DNA from: Plasmodium coatneyi
Lineage: Eukaryota; Apicomplexa; Aconoidasida; Haemosporida; Plasmodiidae
Direction: 5' to 3'
DNA: 64,000 bases
Assembly: GCF_001680005.1 (NCBI RefSeq)
Contig: NC_033566.1
Span: forward strand, 2,046,001-2,110,000
Below, one piece after another: positions 31,427 to 44,200 of this stretch. The notes beneath the pieces were generated by a model that worked only from the letters and a program-made list of their open reading frames with translations, did not search any database and had not been told where the DNA came from. A program made the translations under genes and the position numbers. How positions within the stretch are numbered: position 1 is the stretch's first letter; the number at the start of each line of letters is the position of its first letter.

Positions 31427-31688
31427 TCATCTAGAGGATGAAGTAGTCGTGGTGTATGGAATAGAATATAATGTGGAAGAGTCACCTATTGTACAAGTGT
31501 CTGTTGTTAAGGTGTCCATTTCTCGTGTGAATGATCCTTTTTTTCTGTTTCTTTTATTGCTATTTCTACTGTTGTTCCTTCCTCCAAAATTGTTCTTTCC
31601 AAAGAAGGTGTTCTTTATGCACGAAGGTAAAAGATTATACTACGGGAAGGAGGTGGTAGGTGGGGTGGAAATGGAAGAAGGAAGTGTA
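31427..31688 (-). pseudogene. Orphan, frameshifted KIR tail exon
   Basis: On the minus strand, an acceptor (CTTCAG) at 31690-31689 is followed by YTSFFHFHPTYHLLP, the usual start of a KIR tail, which soon reaches a stop. In another frame the exon continues GKNNFGGRNNSRNSNKRNRK and ends SIPYTTTTSSSR plus stop (31427-31429), nearly the same end as KIR-C. The length is one base out of phase, so at least one indel is present. No extracellular-domain or membrane exon exists upstream, because the citrate synthase-like gene begins to occupy that space at 31965. It is a truncated relic of a fourth KIR gene. Confidence 0.75.
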
Positions 31689-31964
31689 CTGAAGGAGGGG
31701 TGTTAAGTTGGAAGGGGTGATATAGACATGCATTTTATACACATACATATATGTATATATCTTTTTTGTTCCCTTTGCAGGTGTAGCGTTACGCGACAGG
31801 TTGGTCCCTCTACCGTTTGGATAGGCAGGCAAAAAAAAAAAAAATAAAATAAATAAATTATGCGACCACACCAACCGGGTGAGAACTTCCCTCGGTGCAA
31901 CTAAACTAGAAGGAAGAGCAGACTCTTCACCCCCCTTGAAAAGAACAAAAACGGGGGAGGTACC

Positions 31965-33532
31965 TCATTGTAGCGATGTGGCACCACGATGTGATGTCTG
32001 CATGTGGTTCCCTCTGGGTGGCACCCCCACGTAAACCCCCGCATACTTCACCAGCTTGTTGTTTTCAATCTGTTCCTGTCGGTGAGCAGTAAAGGAGAGT
32101 AGTCTCATTATGAAAAAAACAGACGGTAGTAAAGGAAGAGGTAGACTTAAAAGGTGAAATATCAAGAGGGGGTAGTAGTAGCAGGAGGCGTGTTTGTTTT
32201 GGTTCTTTAAAAAGAATTCTTCCACTTGCTCGAATTGCTTTAGGTAGTGGAGATTCTTCTCAGATGTGTTGTTGCAGTATTCGGTCAGGTGTGCTTTAAG
32301 GAGAGCGTTCTTTTCCTTGTAGGAGTTTCCCTTGTGAAAGAAGAAATCCACGTTGGGGGGTGAGGCGATCGCGTCGTCCAAGTGGTCTCCCTGGGGAAGT
32401 TGCCCCCCTTCTGGTTCACGGTGTTTACAAGGCTGGCTATGGTCTGCCCGCTTAGCGCTTCCTACCGAAGGGACCACAAACCTGAGGAATCCCTCCAACG
32501 AGTGGCACAGATCAGCGTTCCTGAATGCATCGATGTAGAATGTACTAGCAGAGACACATAAACTGAAATAATTGTGGCGCTGTACACTACTGAGCATGCG
32601 AACAAAGAAGGTATTCTCATTGATCCCCTGTTCACACATGCATAGGAGGAAGGCATTTAGCAGTTTTATTTTTTCTTCCCTCCACGGGTGGGGAGTAAGG
32701 GTTTCTCCTTTGGGTTCATTCATCTGGCGTGAAGCGTTCAGATTTCCTGCACCGTCTTCTTTTACTCTGTTGTGGAAGTCTACTTCTCTCCCCCCCATGG
32801 GGTACGCATCAATGAGGAAGGAAGAGAAATCTACGTAGTCCTTCACGGGTGGAGAACCCAACTGGGAATGACCCCACCGCAGGAGTAACTTCACAGATGC
32901 AGCTAATATTTTGAGGTAATTAAAAAGGGGATCATCGCTGCGTTCTGTTTTTGTTTCTGTTTCTGTTTCTGCTTGGTGAGAAAACTTCAGTAGGGCTATC
33001 CGTATCAGCTCCAAGGGGTCCGAAGTCTGAAGCAGCCTTCCCATTTCTTGGACATTCCTTTCGCAAAAACGGTCTAATTCATTTTGCACGTAACAATTTT
33101 TTCGCTTCACTTCATTCCCGTTTGGCCATCGCTTACGTAGGAATAAAAAAATAACTTCATCGAATGTAGCCCGTTTGCACAGGTCCCGCACGTTCATTCC
33201 TCTGTAGAAGTGACCTACCGGGATGGAAGGATGTGCACGAGTTGAGATATGTTCAGGATTGCCAATTATGTGTATCATGGTATGTACTTTGCACAGAACT
33301 GAGGGGGTCACTTCCCACTCTGCCCCCCCTCCACTCATTAGACACCTTTGAACTCCAAGAAAATTTCCGACTCCAGCATGACGCATGGTTCTGGACGCCC
33401 GCAGGTGCTCTCGGCCCGGTCCCCATTCTTATGAGGATGATAAGAATGTCTTCTTATCAGATACACCGGATTATTAAGAGGGCGGAATTCGCTGCCCCTG
33501 ATGGTGGAAAGGGCACGCTTCAAACTACGCAT
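31965..33532 (-). CDS. Divergent citrate synthase-like protein
   Basis: Proposed exons are 33532-33346 and 33298-31965, about 506 residues. The N-terminus MRSLKRALSTIRGSEFRPL is basic and Ser-rich, as in a mitochondrial presequence. GHFYRGMNVRDLCKRATFDE aligns with the YRGy-I-dL-xxxtFeEV signature of citrate synthases. LLCMCEQGINENTFFVRMLS aligns with the LxxHADHxxNxSTFxxR segment, but the catalytic His is Met and the HADH stretch is MCEQ. The second active-site His region is also changed (NADLCHSLEG). The C-terminal VKYAGVYVGVPPRG matches the RPxxxYxGP end of the family. A hydrophilic insert lies near residues 345-385. It is therefore a family member that may not catalyse the standard reaction. 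The 47-bp intron is unusually short, so the exon 1 join is tentative. I recall a citrate synthase-like gene at this syntenic place in P. falciparum. Confidence 0.72.
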
Positions 33533-34595
33533 GCTGATGTAGAAACGCTCGTTTTGTTTTTTCCAATGGGGGAAGTGCGGCACTTAGTTAATTATCCACG
33601 TTAGGGTTAACTACTCAGAAGAGTAGGTTCATTGGGATGGTGTATGCACAGGTAAGTTGTGTGGATTTACTCCTTACCACCTTGAAGGGAAAGTCTACTA
33701 TGGTAGGTTCTTTTTTTTCTTTTTTAATTCCCCCTGCCCCTACTACAATTGCACAAACATGATGGAGAACACGCACAGTTAAATAATTAGACCATCCCTA
33801 CCATTGATTCATTTTTTCTCCTCTCGTTAAAAATCATTAAAGGGTGTTGTAGTTACACACGTTCGTACTTGGCCACCACAAGGACAGACTCCAATGTGTG
33901 TTGTTGTTTTTTCCTTTCCTGTTAAGTGTACAGACGTGTGGTGGGCTTAAATGGAACTTCACTAGAGTGGATTGTGGTGATAGAGGCTGTTCATTTGTTT
34001 GTTCCATTAAGATGCCTCCTCGGATAAAAAAAATGGCAACCCGTGTAGCGTTTGCTCGAACATCTTATGTGCGTTAGAATGAGTGGACTCTAACTCCACT
34101 TCGGCCACAAGAACAAAAAAAAAAAAAAAAAAAAAAAAAATTCTCACTATATTGAGGATGTGCTGTGTAAGAGTACACGGATGGGCAGGAAAAATGTTTC
34201 TCCGTTTAAATGCTGTTCACACGGAGTTCGTTGTGTTCGTTGTGTTCGTCCCGTTTGTCGAGTTTGCCCCTTTGCGGCGACTGCACGGGGGGATGCGCAC
34301 GCAAGCGGTGTCGCACTGGAAAAAATTCATCCACCGCACAGGGCAAAAACGAATGTAGGTGCCTTCATACCAAACGTACGTATGGTACTATGTATGTGTG
34401 CAAGTATATATGCTCTCCCCCCATCATGCCGTGATTCCATCCTCTACGCCTCTCCACGATTGACTTTCCCCCGTACTTCATCGCCTGCCCATTCCGCACA
34501 GCGGACAATGGAACCCCTATTCCACGGAAAGAATACCAACGGACCAACTAAAGTATACCTTCGAACAGCGCCCATGGATGCGGGAAAAAAAAAAA

Positions 34596-34626
<31 letters not shown>

Positions 34627-35590
34627 GTTTCATTTAATTTCGTTTCGTTTCTTTTCAGTTTGGTTCTCCCTTTCTAAAAAATTACAACAGGAGTGTTTGC
34701 GAAATTGTTATCTCCTTTGATTAACCTTAACAGCTACAGTTATGTTAACCTTCCACTTTAAAAATGGAGTTTAACAAAGGGGAAAAATAACGCATCGCAT
34801 TTTGTTTTTAAACGAAGCGAATCGTCAACACACGACGTTCGCCGTATCATCATTGTCGTAAAAATTTTGCCATCGTGTGTTTAAATATATACATTCTACG
34901 TACGTACGTTCGTATGTATGTACGTATGTATGTACGTATGTATGCATTTTTTTTTTTTTTTTTTTTTTTTGTTTTTGTTTGAGCGCCTACCAGGCATTGT
35001 CCCAATTAGTTGAGTGGGTGTATTGGCCAGTGGAAGCTCCTTTTTACCTTTAAGTCGATAAAACGATTTATCCGTTTGTGTGTTAACCAGTTCAGGAACG
35101 CACATGACTGATGTGTGTATATACACGCACATTTATACACATAATTTTACACAGGAAGGCACCCCCCGATCGGAGGCACTTCTCACCGTTTCGCCCTGCC
35201 TCTGCCGCCGCCGCACCCCATTCATCTCTTTCACTGGTGGGTAAAAGCAGCTCCAGCGTTAGCATCACATTACTGCACCCTCCTGAGTGGTGGACTCTGC
35301 ACCGCAACTTATCCCATTTTTCTCCATTTTTGTAGCTCCCAATTTGTATGACTCCTTCGCATTTTTTGCAGACAAGTAGAAGAAACGTTGGACAGAGAGA
35401 GAGATAAAAAAAGCAAGTTTGGGGGAAGTTTTGTGAGAAGGGAGCCACGGCAGTAGGCGCTACTTCTGTCTGAAGGCATAGAAGAAGGTGTAAACACATC
35501 GCACAAATCTACAGGGATACGCAAGAGGGACCGTCTGTTTTCCATTCTACCACCAGCTAGCACCGTCTACCCCTTCCTTAGTGTGATAAA
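33533..35590. promoter_or_regulatory. Divergent upstream region, citrate synthase-like and ZIP1
   Basis: This 2.06-kb region lies between two divergent start codons. It contains a 26-A run near 34115-34140, an A-then-T homopolymer pair (34583-34626), a TACG/TATG microsatellite (about 34893-34948) and a T run to 34970. It probably carries both promoters. No open frame with gene-like composition is supported. Confidence 0.45.
34893..34970 (+). repeat. TACG/TATG microsatellite with poly(T)
   Basis: Alternating four-base units TACG, TTCG, TATG and TACG run from about 34893 to 34948 and are followed by a T run of about 22. Confidence 0.75.
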
Positions 35591-37656
35591 ATGGATCTGC
35601 TGCTGGCGAAGGCTATTTGCATCTTCACCTTCCTGTGCGTGGCAACGTTCGGATGCTCCATCCCATACCTGATAGGTCTCCTCGGGAACAGAAAGAATGC
35701 TGAGCATGAGAATAGAATAAAGGGCATCCTATCCAATTTGAACTGCTTTGGTTCGGGGTTCATATTTTCCATCGTGATGTTTCACCTCCTCCCCGAGACG
35801 ATTATGATAGTCACTTCTCACAACCATATTGTTTTATTTAATTCTTCCGACCCAGAAGCTAAAACGCTGTTCATTTTTTTATTCGTTTTTATTGGCTTTG
35901 CTATGCAACTGGCATTGGAATATGTTCTTCCTGTGGATGGGAACATGTGCTGTGTGGTGAACGACAATGTCAAGTCCATGCTGGAAGATAATTTTGCCAA
36001 GTAGGTTCCATTGTCACGCGATCGTGGTGTGAGAGAGGGAGAAGCATTACCTTGGATGTCTTACCCCACCCTAGCGTGGGCAACTCCCCATCTGTATACT
36101 GTATGGGTGAAAATGCACCTAGAACTGAGTGATACCCCCACCAGAGGAATACAACACATTGCTTCTGCTCCTTATTTGTTTTTCTCCTCCTCGCAGAAAC
36201 AAGCACCAAAGCATGAAGGGCGACTCCATGAACATCGAGATGCACAGCGTGGTAAGTTCAGATCGATCGTGTGGTTGTTGGTCGTATACCGGTGGGACCA
36301 CCTACCCGTGAGTTAAACGAACCCCACGCCATTTCTCATTTTTTCAATTTCGTAACGTAGTCACCCCTTCAACTGTGCACATAACGCAACTCCTTCTACC
36401 CTCTCCCTCCAGACGGTGAACGAACATCAGTACCACCACGCATGCGACAGCGAACATTTCAAGAAGCAACAGAACATTGTAAAGTTCCTTCACGTGCTAA
36501 CACTGCAGTCGTTTTTTCTGACCATATCACTGGCGGTGCATTCGTGCATTGAAGGTAGGCAAAGAGGACAACAGTTCAGCGATCGGAGCGACAGTACATT
36601 TTGTGAGATTCTTTCGCTTAACCGCTTCATCATCTAACCGTTGGAGTGTGATGTCCTTGCTCTCCCTTACAAGCGTAGCTAGACTGCGCACTGCTGTGTC
36701 ATGGGAGGAACATTTAGTGGGATATTTACCCCCTCCTATAAGTCATTTTGTATGTACATTTTTAACGGCGCTTTTTTTTTTTCCCCTCCCAGGAATGATT
36801 GTTGGAACGTCAGACGATGCTAACTTTGTGTTTATAAACTCCTTTTGTATTTTGTCGCACAAGTGGATCGCAGGGGTGACGGTCGCCCTTTCGTTGAACC
36901 AGAACAACATAGTAAGTTGACTGGCCGGTGTGTGCAGAAGTATCTGATTGCACATCGTTGCGTGTGCATGTTTTGTATGTCCGTTGCATGGTTACCACCG
37001 CTTTATCAGTACGCCGCTTTATGTTACAACCCCCCCTATATTACCACGCAGAGCAAAAACCTGAAGATCATCCTGCTAATCATTTTCATTTTTTCCTCGC
37101 CTCTTGGGATAATCATTGGGCACCTAATAAAATCTTCGGGTACTTTCACATGGGGCATTACCTACCCTTTCCATACGTGTGTACAGATCTACTCGTATTG
37201 CATCCGTGTGCATATATGCCAATGTGTCAATGTGTCAATGCGCCCTTTGTCTTTCCTCCCCGCTTGCAGGTGAAAAGGTCACGTGCCTGATTAACGCTGT
37301 TTCTATCGGGACCCTGCTCTTCATTGGATGCGAGGTGCGCCCAAAGGAAGAATTCAAAAAAAAAAAAAAAAAGAACACGCACACATATATATATGTAGAC
37401 ATATGGGTAGTTATATAGATAATCACCTCCGCCAACATGCTTATTTCCGCCACCCCCCTCTTTGCAGATTTTGTTAAACGAAATAAAGCAAAAGTTCAGT
37501 CGCAAGATACGATTGGCCAAATGGTTGAGCTTCTGCTCCTCCTGCGTAATTGCCTTCCTTCTCATTTTGGTGACGCAACACTTCGCCCCCCACACTCACG
37601 CGAAGAGTCACGATCAGGGTTACGGCCACATCAGTAACCACCACCACGAACATTGA
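35591..37656 (+). CDS. ZIP1: ZIP-family metal transporter
   Basis: Seven exons are proposed: 35591-36000, 36197-36251, 36413-36554, 36793-36911, 37052-37139, 37270-37334 and 37468-37656. Phases agree at every junction and the product is 355 residues. The start MDLLLAKAICIFTFLCVATF begins the first membrane helix. TM2-3 include GSGFIFSIVMFHLLPETIMI. The metal-site region of TM4 is LAVHSCIEGMIVG (HSxxEG, typical of ZIP proteins) and TM5 has SHKWIAG. The loop between TM3 and TM4 holds scattered His (EHQYHHACDSEH). The C-terminus ends in a His-rich stretch (HTHAKSHDQGYGHISNHHHE). ZIP proteins bring zinc, iron or similar divalent metals into the cytosol from outside or from organelles. The gene order matches the position I recall for P. 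falciparum ZIP1. The last intron has a non-consensus GTGCGC donor, unlike the mostly GTA-type donors of the others. Confidence 0.9.
37335..37467 (+). other. ZIP1 last intron, beginning with the shared 23-bp sequence
   Basis: The intron starts exactly with the 23-bp sequence also found at 20236-20258, followed by an A run and a TATA-rich stretch, and ends TTTGCAG. The donor GTGCGC comes from the shared sequence itself. Confidence 0.75.
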
Positions 37657-38252
37657 TCTCGCCTCGGCACAGTCAACAAGTTGAGGAGGCTTGCAAGGCG
37701 CCATATCTTTTTAATCACTGCCCAAGACCCATTTGTGAAGGACCTCCGAGCGGAGTTCATCCCACAAGCAGAATCCCTCCAGTGTGATTAAAAAGGAGAA
37801 ACGGGGGAAACACATTTTCAAACGCCCACATAAATGGCAGAGCTGCCTCGGGGGAGCATCCTAATCCCACGTGAACAACACACATTAGTAACACACGTTA
37901 GTAAGACACGTGAATACCACACATGCATAACACATGTGGTGTGTTTTTTTTTTTTTTTTGGTGAAATTTTTTTTAAAAGTTTTTTTTTAAATTTTAAAAA
38001 TTTTTTAAATTTACAGTTTTAAGTTCAGCGTTCCGCGTGTGCACGCGTGCGCGCCATAAACAATTTTTAAACATGTTTTCGTTTGTGCGTGGTGCTTTTT
38101 TTTTTGAGGAGCCGCTTCTCACATGAGAAGGGAAATGGCAGCATGCTAGTGAAACGTGTGCAGGGGGTAAAAAATAGGGGGGTTGAAGTGCCTCACACGG
38201 ATGGACGTACAAAAATAAGGGTGTTAATAGCCCCCACGCTATCGCTTCGACG
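37657..38252. other. Convergent intergenic region
   Basis: Between the ends of ZIP1 and the giant nucleoporin gene. It has short ACACGTTAGTA-like direct repeats near 37885-37915, an ACACATGTGGTGTG palindromic patch near 37927-37942 and poly(T) with A/T-rich DNA 37945-38015. No gene is seen. Confidence 0.5.
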
Positions 38253-41200
38253 CTACCGCTTCGACGCCGCCGTGGCGTAGTTGTAGATGAGGTAGTAGAT
38301 CTGCGTGGAGCGTTGCAGGATGAAGGTGAAAACGTTCAGGATGTTGTTCTTTTCCAGGTAGGAGTTGGCAAGCTTCTTCAGGTCAATTCGGTTAATGTGC
38401 TTGAGGTTGATGCTTTCGATGTTAATCTGGTTGACCTTCTGATTGTTAAGCATGGCGTAGGTGAAGTAAATCACGCAGGTAAGTATCTTCTTCATGACGT
38501 GAATGTCTATTTCGATATTTTCGAAGAATTTCTTGACGTTCTCTGCGGTGGGGGAGGGGGCTCCTCCCGTCATGGCCGCCGTGGCAGCGGAGGTGGCCGC
38601 TCCGGTTTTCTTCTCCCCAAAGAGGTTGTAATCTGCGTTAAAGAGCTCGGTGTTGATTTCGTGTTCATTCGGCTGATTGGTCGGTTGGTACGGCTGATGC
38701 GACTGGCTCTTTGGCCCGTTGAGTTGGTCCTGAGCTGCCCCCCCAGCTCTGTCATAGATCAGCCAGTTTAGCATGAAATTCTGCTCAGGGGACTTTTCCT
38801 TGGAAGTCAAATTGTTCAGCAAAAAGTAAATGATATTTGTCAATTTCTTCATGGCCAAAGAAACACTTTTCAGCATACAGAAATTTTCAAATTTTATTAT
38901 ATTGATGAAGTAAAAACAGGTGTTCATAAAAACCTTTAGAACCATTTTTATGTACTCACAGTACTTGGTCTTGGATTCCTGGACATACTCATCATACAGT
39001 CCGATGTCGTATTCGATGATATCCAGACATAAGTTAATACAATGGAATTTTATGGAATATTTTGGGATGATGTTTTGCAAAATACGATGCGTCCGTATAT
39101 TTTTTCTCCTCTTTTCTAGCATACTTTTGTTCAGATTTTTGCTCAACAATTCATTTTCGTCATTCAGGCTGATGTCATATACTACAAAAATGGACAGGAT
39201 GCTTAGGAGGTCCTTAATGTAATTCAAGATGTAGTTGTGTTCCTTGATTAGGTTGCATATGTTCAGGGAAATCTCGTTATACTCGAACTTCAACGACGTG
39301 TCTAGAGATGCGTCCAACGTATCTATTGATGTACCGAATTGGAGGTTTCCTTCGCCTTCCTCATTGGATGCATGGTGTGTGTATTGGTCAACATGGGAAG
39401 GATACGGGATTGGTTGATTGTGAGCGTTCTTTTCGCTAAACAGGTAATCAACACTGGAAGTGTAGTTTCCGCTTGGCGGGGAATCCATCCTCATCCTTCC
39501 TCCACTTGTTCTACTTGTCATGTGTTCATCACGCTGGTGAGTGGACCCATACTGAACCGTGTGGTGCTCCCTCTCATGGTAATAATCATAGTCTCGGTTG
39601 TGGTAGTCCTCCCCTTGGGGTGCATTCGTTGGATGTTTTCTGCTCCTTCTGTTTATTCGTCCAAACGGGTGGTGGTTTCCCTCCTCCCCTGTGCTGTCAT
39701 TTTCACTCGCTCCATCCTCGCTGCTCTCCCCCGAACCGTCTTCCACAATGTCACTTTCGTGAGTACCCCCCTCCTCATCGTCCGATTCGATCAACCCCTG
39801 CCCCATCATCATCGTCACCTCGTTGCCGCTTCGCTTCTTCTTCGCACTGGCAGTTCTACAACCAAGTCCTTTACCCCCCCGTTTTGTCCTCATAATTTTC
39901 AGCTTCTTCAAGGTGAGGTAGTTCTGGTGTATGTAGAGGAGGTAGTTCTTGTACAGCCTCAGTAGGTAATAAGTACTTGCGTAGATTATATCTAAATTAA
40001 CTACCCCCATGTTTGCGTGGTTTATGAATTCCTCCGAGTGGGCTTTGTCTTTCTGTTGATCTCCTAGCCAGTCTCTCTGTGCATGGCGTTGCCCTGGATG
40101 GGTCCACGCGTCGGCTGCCTCCTCCCCACTGTCACGACGGTCACTTCGTTTGGTTGCACCGCCTGAGGATCCCCCTTTCTGCTTGGCAAAGTTGCACGTG
40201 CTGGCGTAGCAGAGACATTTATACACAAGCTCGTGATTATACGTGGTGAAGTTATTCACCTCGTGAGTGATCTCCTTGGACTTCATCAAATAGTTATTCA
40301 CAATCAAGTGGTTCACAAATATGTGAATATTCTTTATGATCCAACTTCCAATCCACCTGAACAAGTGCAGACCCTTCTTATCGACAATTTTTAAAATAAC
40401 CGTAACGTACGAAATGATGAGGGAAGGACGAGGGAGGTATATATTCTTGTTATCCAGAAAGTTCGTTGGGAAAGTTAAAAATGGAATACTTGAACAGAGG
40501 TAATTAAATTTATACTCATATAAATGGTCGAAAATGTTGCTGCTTAGAAATAGGTTGAAGAGATCTGCCTTCTGTACAAACTCATTCACGTAGGTGGTGT
40601 CACAAAGGGAGCTAAGTAAAAAACACGTGTGTAAAATCTTCTCATCATTGTGGTTCTGTTCCCTTCCATTGGGGATAAGAAACAAATTTCCCTTAATTAG
40701 TTTTTTTATGTTTTCCTCGTCTATCTTAATGTCTATCTCGTGTATTCCAATTTTGTTCAGAAGGAAGATTAGCAAGTTGATGCTTAGTACATTTAGGTCG
40801 TTTCGGTTGTAGAAGAAGTTGCAACAGAAGGATTCTTCATATATGTTTAGACTTCGATTGTTCAGGTGCACTTTGTTTTTGAGGTGGTCCTTGAAGTGGA
40901 AGCTCACCAGGTTCTTCCCCCTTCCGCCGTACTCCTCCCAATCGGTGTCCTCCCCAAATGGGTCATCATTCATCAATGCAGTCACGCCTGAGTTTGCAAA
41001 CATACGCTCCCCAGAGGAAGCTTCCCCATTTGTGTATAGAAACACCTCCGTGTTATAATCAATGAATTTGTATACATTACTGTAAAAATAAACTGGAATG
41101 ATGAAATTCCTGTTGGTGATAAAACTTTTGTATGAGTCCATAAAAAGGTTGCATATAAAATCGTTCAGAACATCTTGGTCTATTCTCTTCATGAGGGAGA

Positions 41201-44200
41201 GGAACATATTCTTTGTCTGTCCAATGTTGTTCTCTTCCCCACTGTGCATGTAATTGTAATGGTATATATTCAGCAGCGTATACAAGCATTCATATATGTA
41301 GATAATTGTGTACTTATTTAAAATGGGGTGCTTCTTCGTAATTAATAAAATGAACAACTCTAAAAGGTCATCAAAAAATTCGTTGCTTTTTAGGATCAGT
41401 TTGGCATACTCACTGTGCACATCGTAATGTATTTTCTTCTTCATGCCACTGCTTTGGAGGAGCTCCACTTGGTCTTCCCCTGGGAGGGTTGCTTCTCCGT
41501 TGTACTTCCCTCTAGCGGCAGGCATATATGCTTCGACATTATTATTCCTAACCCTGAGGAGGGAATTTCTTGTGTTGGAATAGGAGGATGACGCTGTCCC
41601 CCCATCGTAATCCACATCGCCACCACTTTTGGGAAGCCTCAACACGTTGTCCTCAAATTCTCTGTTCAGAATTTTCTTGGAGAAGAAATTCGACATTTTC
41701 AATTTTTTGTGATATTTCAAATGTTCAATTTTGTACGCCTCATCGGTTTGGTCTTTTGTTGTTGTGGTTGTTTCGTTCCTTGAGGGTGCTCTTGAACCAT
41801 TCGTTTTTCCATCCGTTTGGTTGTTGCGATCCGCTTGGTTACCAGCCTCATCATCATCCGACTCGTCCTCCCCACCGCACAACGAGAAGCTTTCCTTCTT
41901 CCCCTTGAGCAAATTTTTAAGCCCCCGGTTGGTGCGTGCCAGGTAGCTAAAGGCAAAACAATTATTATGCGAAAAGAAAAAAATTGTAATAAACAGGTAA
42001 ACAATGAACATAATGGGGGTTATCTGAATGTTAAAATTGATGTAGTGGGAGGACTTGATAATGGTGGTAATTCCCCTGAGGTGTTTTTGTATGTTGTTAA
42101 TTATGTACAGGTAATTTTTTAAATAATATATTTTTTTGTTCACTCGGTTGTTTTTTATCTTTAGGATAAGGTCGACTAGGTAGGTGACTTTTTCGATGTA
42201 CGTCCTGTATACGACTAGCCAGTTCTTGTAGTTGATGTTTAGGTAATTCAGGCTGTTAAAGATGTATACGCTTTTTTCCAAATAGCGCTGCTTCGATGGT
42301 GCTTCAACCACTAGGCTGCCTGTGCGGTTACCATATCGGCTGCCCATTCGCCTGCGAATCCGTTTTTCCGTGCGTGCTGCTGACCCCTTGGAGGACCTAC
42401 TCCTCGTGGTGACCTGCTCACCACCCCTTTCCAGACAACTCCTATTCAGGTAGTACCTGTTCAGAAATCGTCGAAGGTATGTCTTGTTCCCTATAATCTC
42501 ATTCAAATGCTCAAAGTTGAAATTTTTACCTGAACCGTTCAGACAATTGTTCCTTTGCACATCTTCCACGTTTTCTTCATTTGGGGATGGCACTCCCTCA
42601 GGGCCAATCTCCATCGAAACATCCGCTTGGGAAAGTGGATCGTCGTACCTCCGCATGAGGGTAGAGGTCACCCCCCCTGTGCGTACCCCCCAAAAGTTAA
42701 CATACGTGTTGATGATGCTGGTGTATAACACGTGGACGTTTCTCTCCACAGAGAGGTGCATCCCCCCCTCCGATTGTACCCCCGTGTCATTCTTCACATA
42801 GTGCAAAAATTCAACGTTGGAAAAATTGAACAAACTCTGAAAGCGAAAATCGTAATTAAACAAATAGTAGTGATAAACGTAATGTTTCAAATAGCTGTCA
42901 TTGTAACATTTGATCATGTGTAGAAAATGCGTCACAAAATTATTGGCGTTCTCATAATTGAAAATGGGGTTCAAAAATTCGAACAAGGTTTTCTTCTCAT
43001 TGAAGTTATTTTCGTTAACGATGGAGTCGAATGGGTTCACATTTTGTCGTCCCTTCTTGTGTTGATTTTTCTTGAATTGCTCTTCAATTGTAACTGTTGC
43101 AGCGTTATCGTTGCTCATTTGCGGTGTCTCCTCTTCACCCCCTAGGGAGAAATTCATATCCATAAATTGCTCCACGTGCTTATCAATGTTATTCAAAATG
43201 TGATCAATGATTGGAACGAAGACGTTTAAAATGTGGAAGGAAATTCTGAAAAAAATAATTTTTTCTGTGTCCTTCAATTTTTGTATGTCTACATTTTGGG
43301 TCAGGTAATAAAACACACTGAACTTATTTACCCACATGTTGGTTATTAGAGAAATTACGTAATCCTTTATCTTTTTATTTTTTACAATCATGTAGAGTAT
43401 GTTAAGGCTCTTCGTAAGGTAGGAGTTTTTTTCGAATATGTTGTATTGCCTCCAGTTGTTCAGATTACTCAGGTGGATGTTGCTTCTGTAGTAGTCGCTC
43501 CTGCGTTCGTTGTTGGAGGTGGGTTTGGTTCTTTTTTTGGAGGAATCCATACCGTTCACGTCGTTGCAACGCGGGTCAGCATAACTCCTCACCCCGTCTT
43601 CTTCCTCCTCCACATCTACTTCACTTTCCTCTTCTTCTTTTTCTTCCCCCCTTGGGCGGTAATCCACATGTATCAACTCTCGTACATTGTCGAAAGAGGA
43701 AAAGTCCACGATGACACTGTCAATCATGGTACTCAGGAAGCACTGCTGCTCCAGCTCCATGCCCTCCTCCACGGTGGTTAGTACATTCTTCTTTTCACTA
43801 TGTTTCGCTGGAATGAAAGACAAACCCAGTAAAGACAAAACGCAATTTTCAATCAGTGAGTCCGAATTGTTCAGGAAGAGAAACTTCCTCGTTAGCACTT
43901 CATAAAAGTAGAGAATAAGTTTTGTGACAGAAATTTTACTATAATTGTTGAGAACGCGATTCTTGTTCAGTCCTCTTATATCGTTGTAGTCAATGTCGAC
44001 GTGAACAAGATGACTCAGTTCGATCCATTCACACAGTTCGTTGTTTAGTAAGATTTGTTTCCTCTTCATTTCGGTGCTGAGCGTCTTGGCTGCCTCCTCC
44101 TTCTTCTCTTTTAACAGCTCCTTTATCGGAATGAGTAAGTTTTCCTCTTGGTATGTTTTACCATAAATTTCCTTTTCACCACTAATGACTTTTTTTATCT

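Noticed and set aside
34160..34720. Plus-strand open frame of 186 codons between divergent genes
   Set aside because: It ends in a poly-Lys/poly-Phe homopolymer translation and has low-complexity, Cys-rich content without splice signals.
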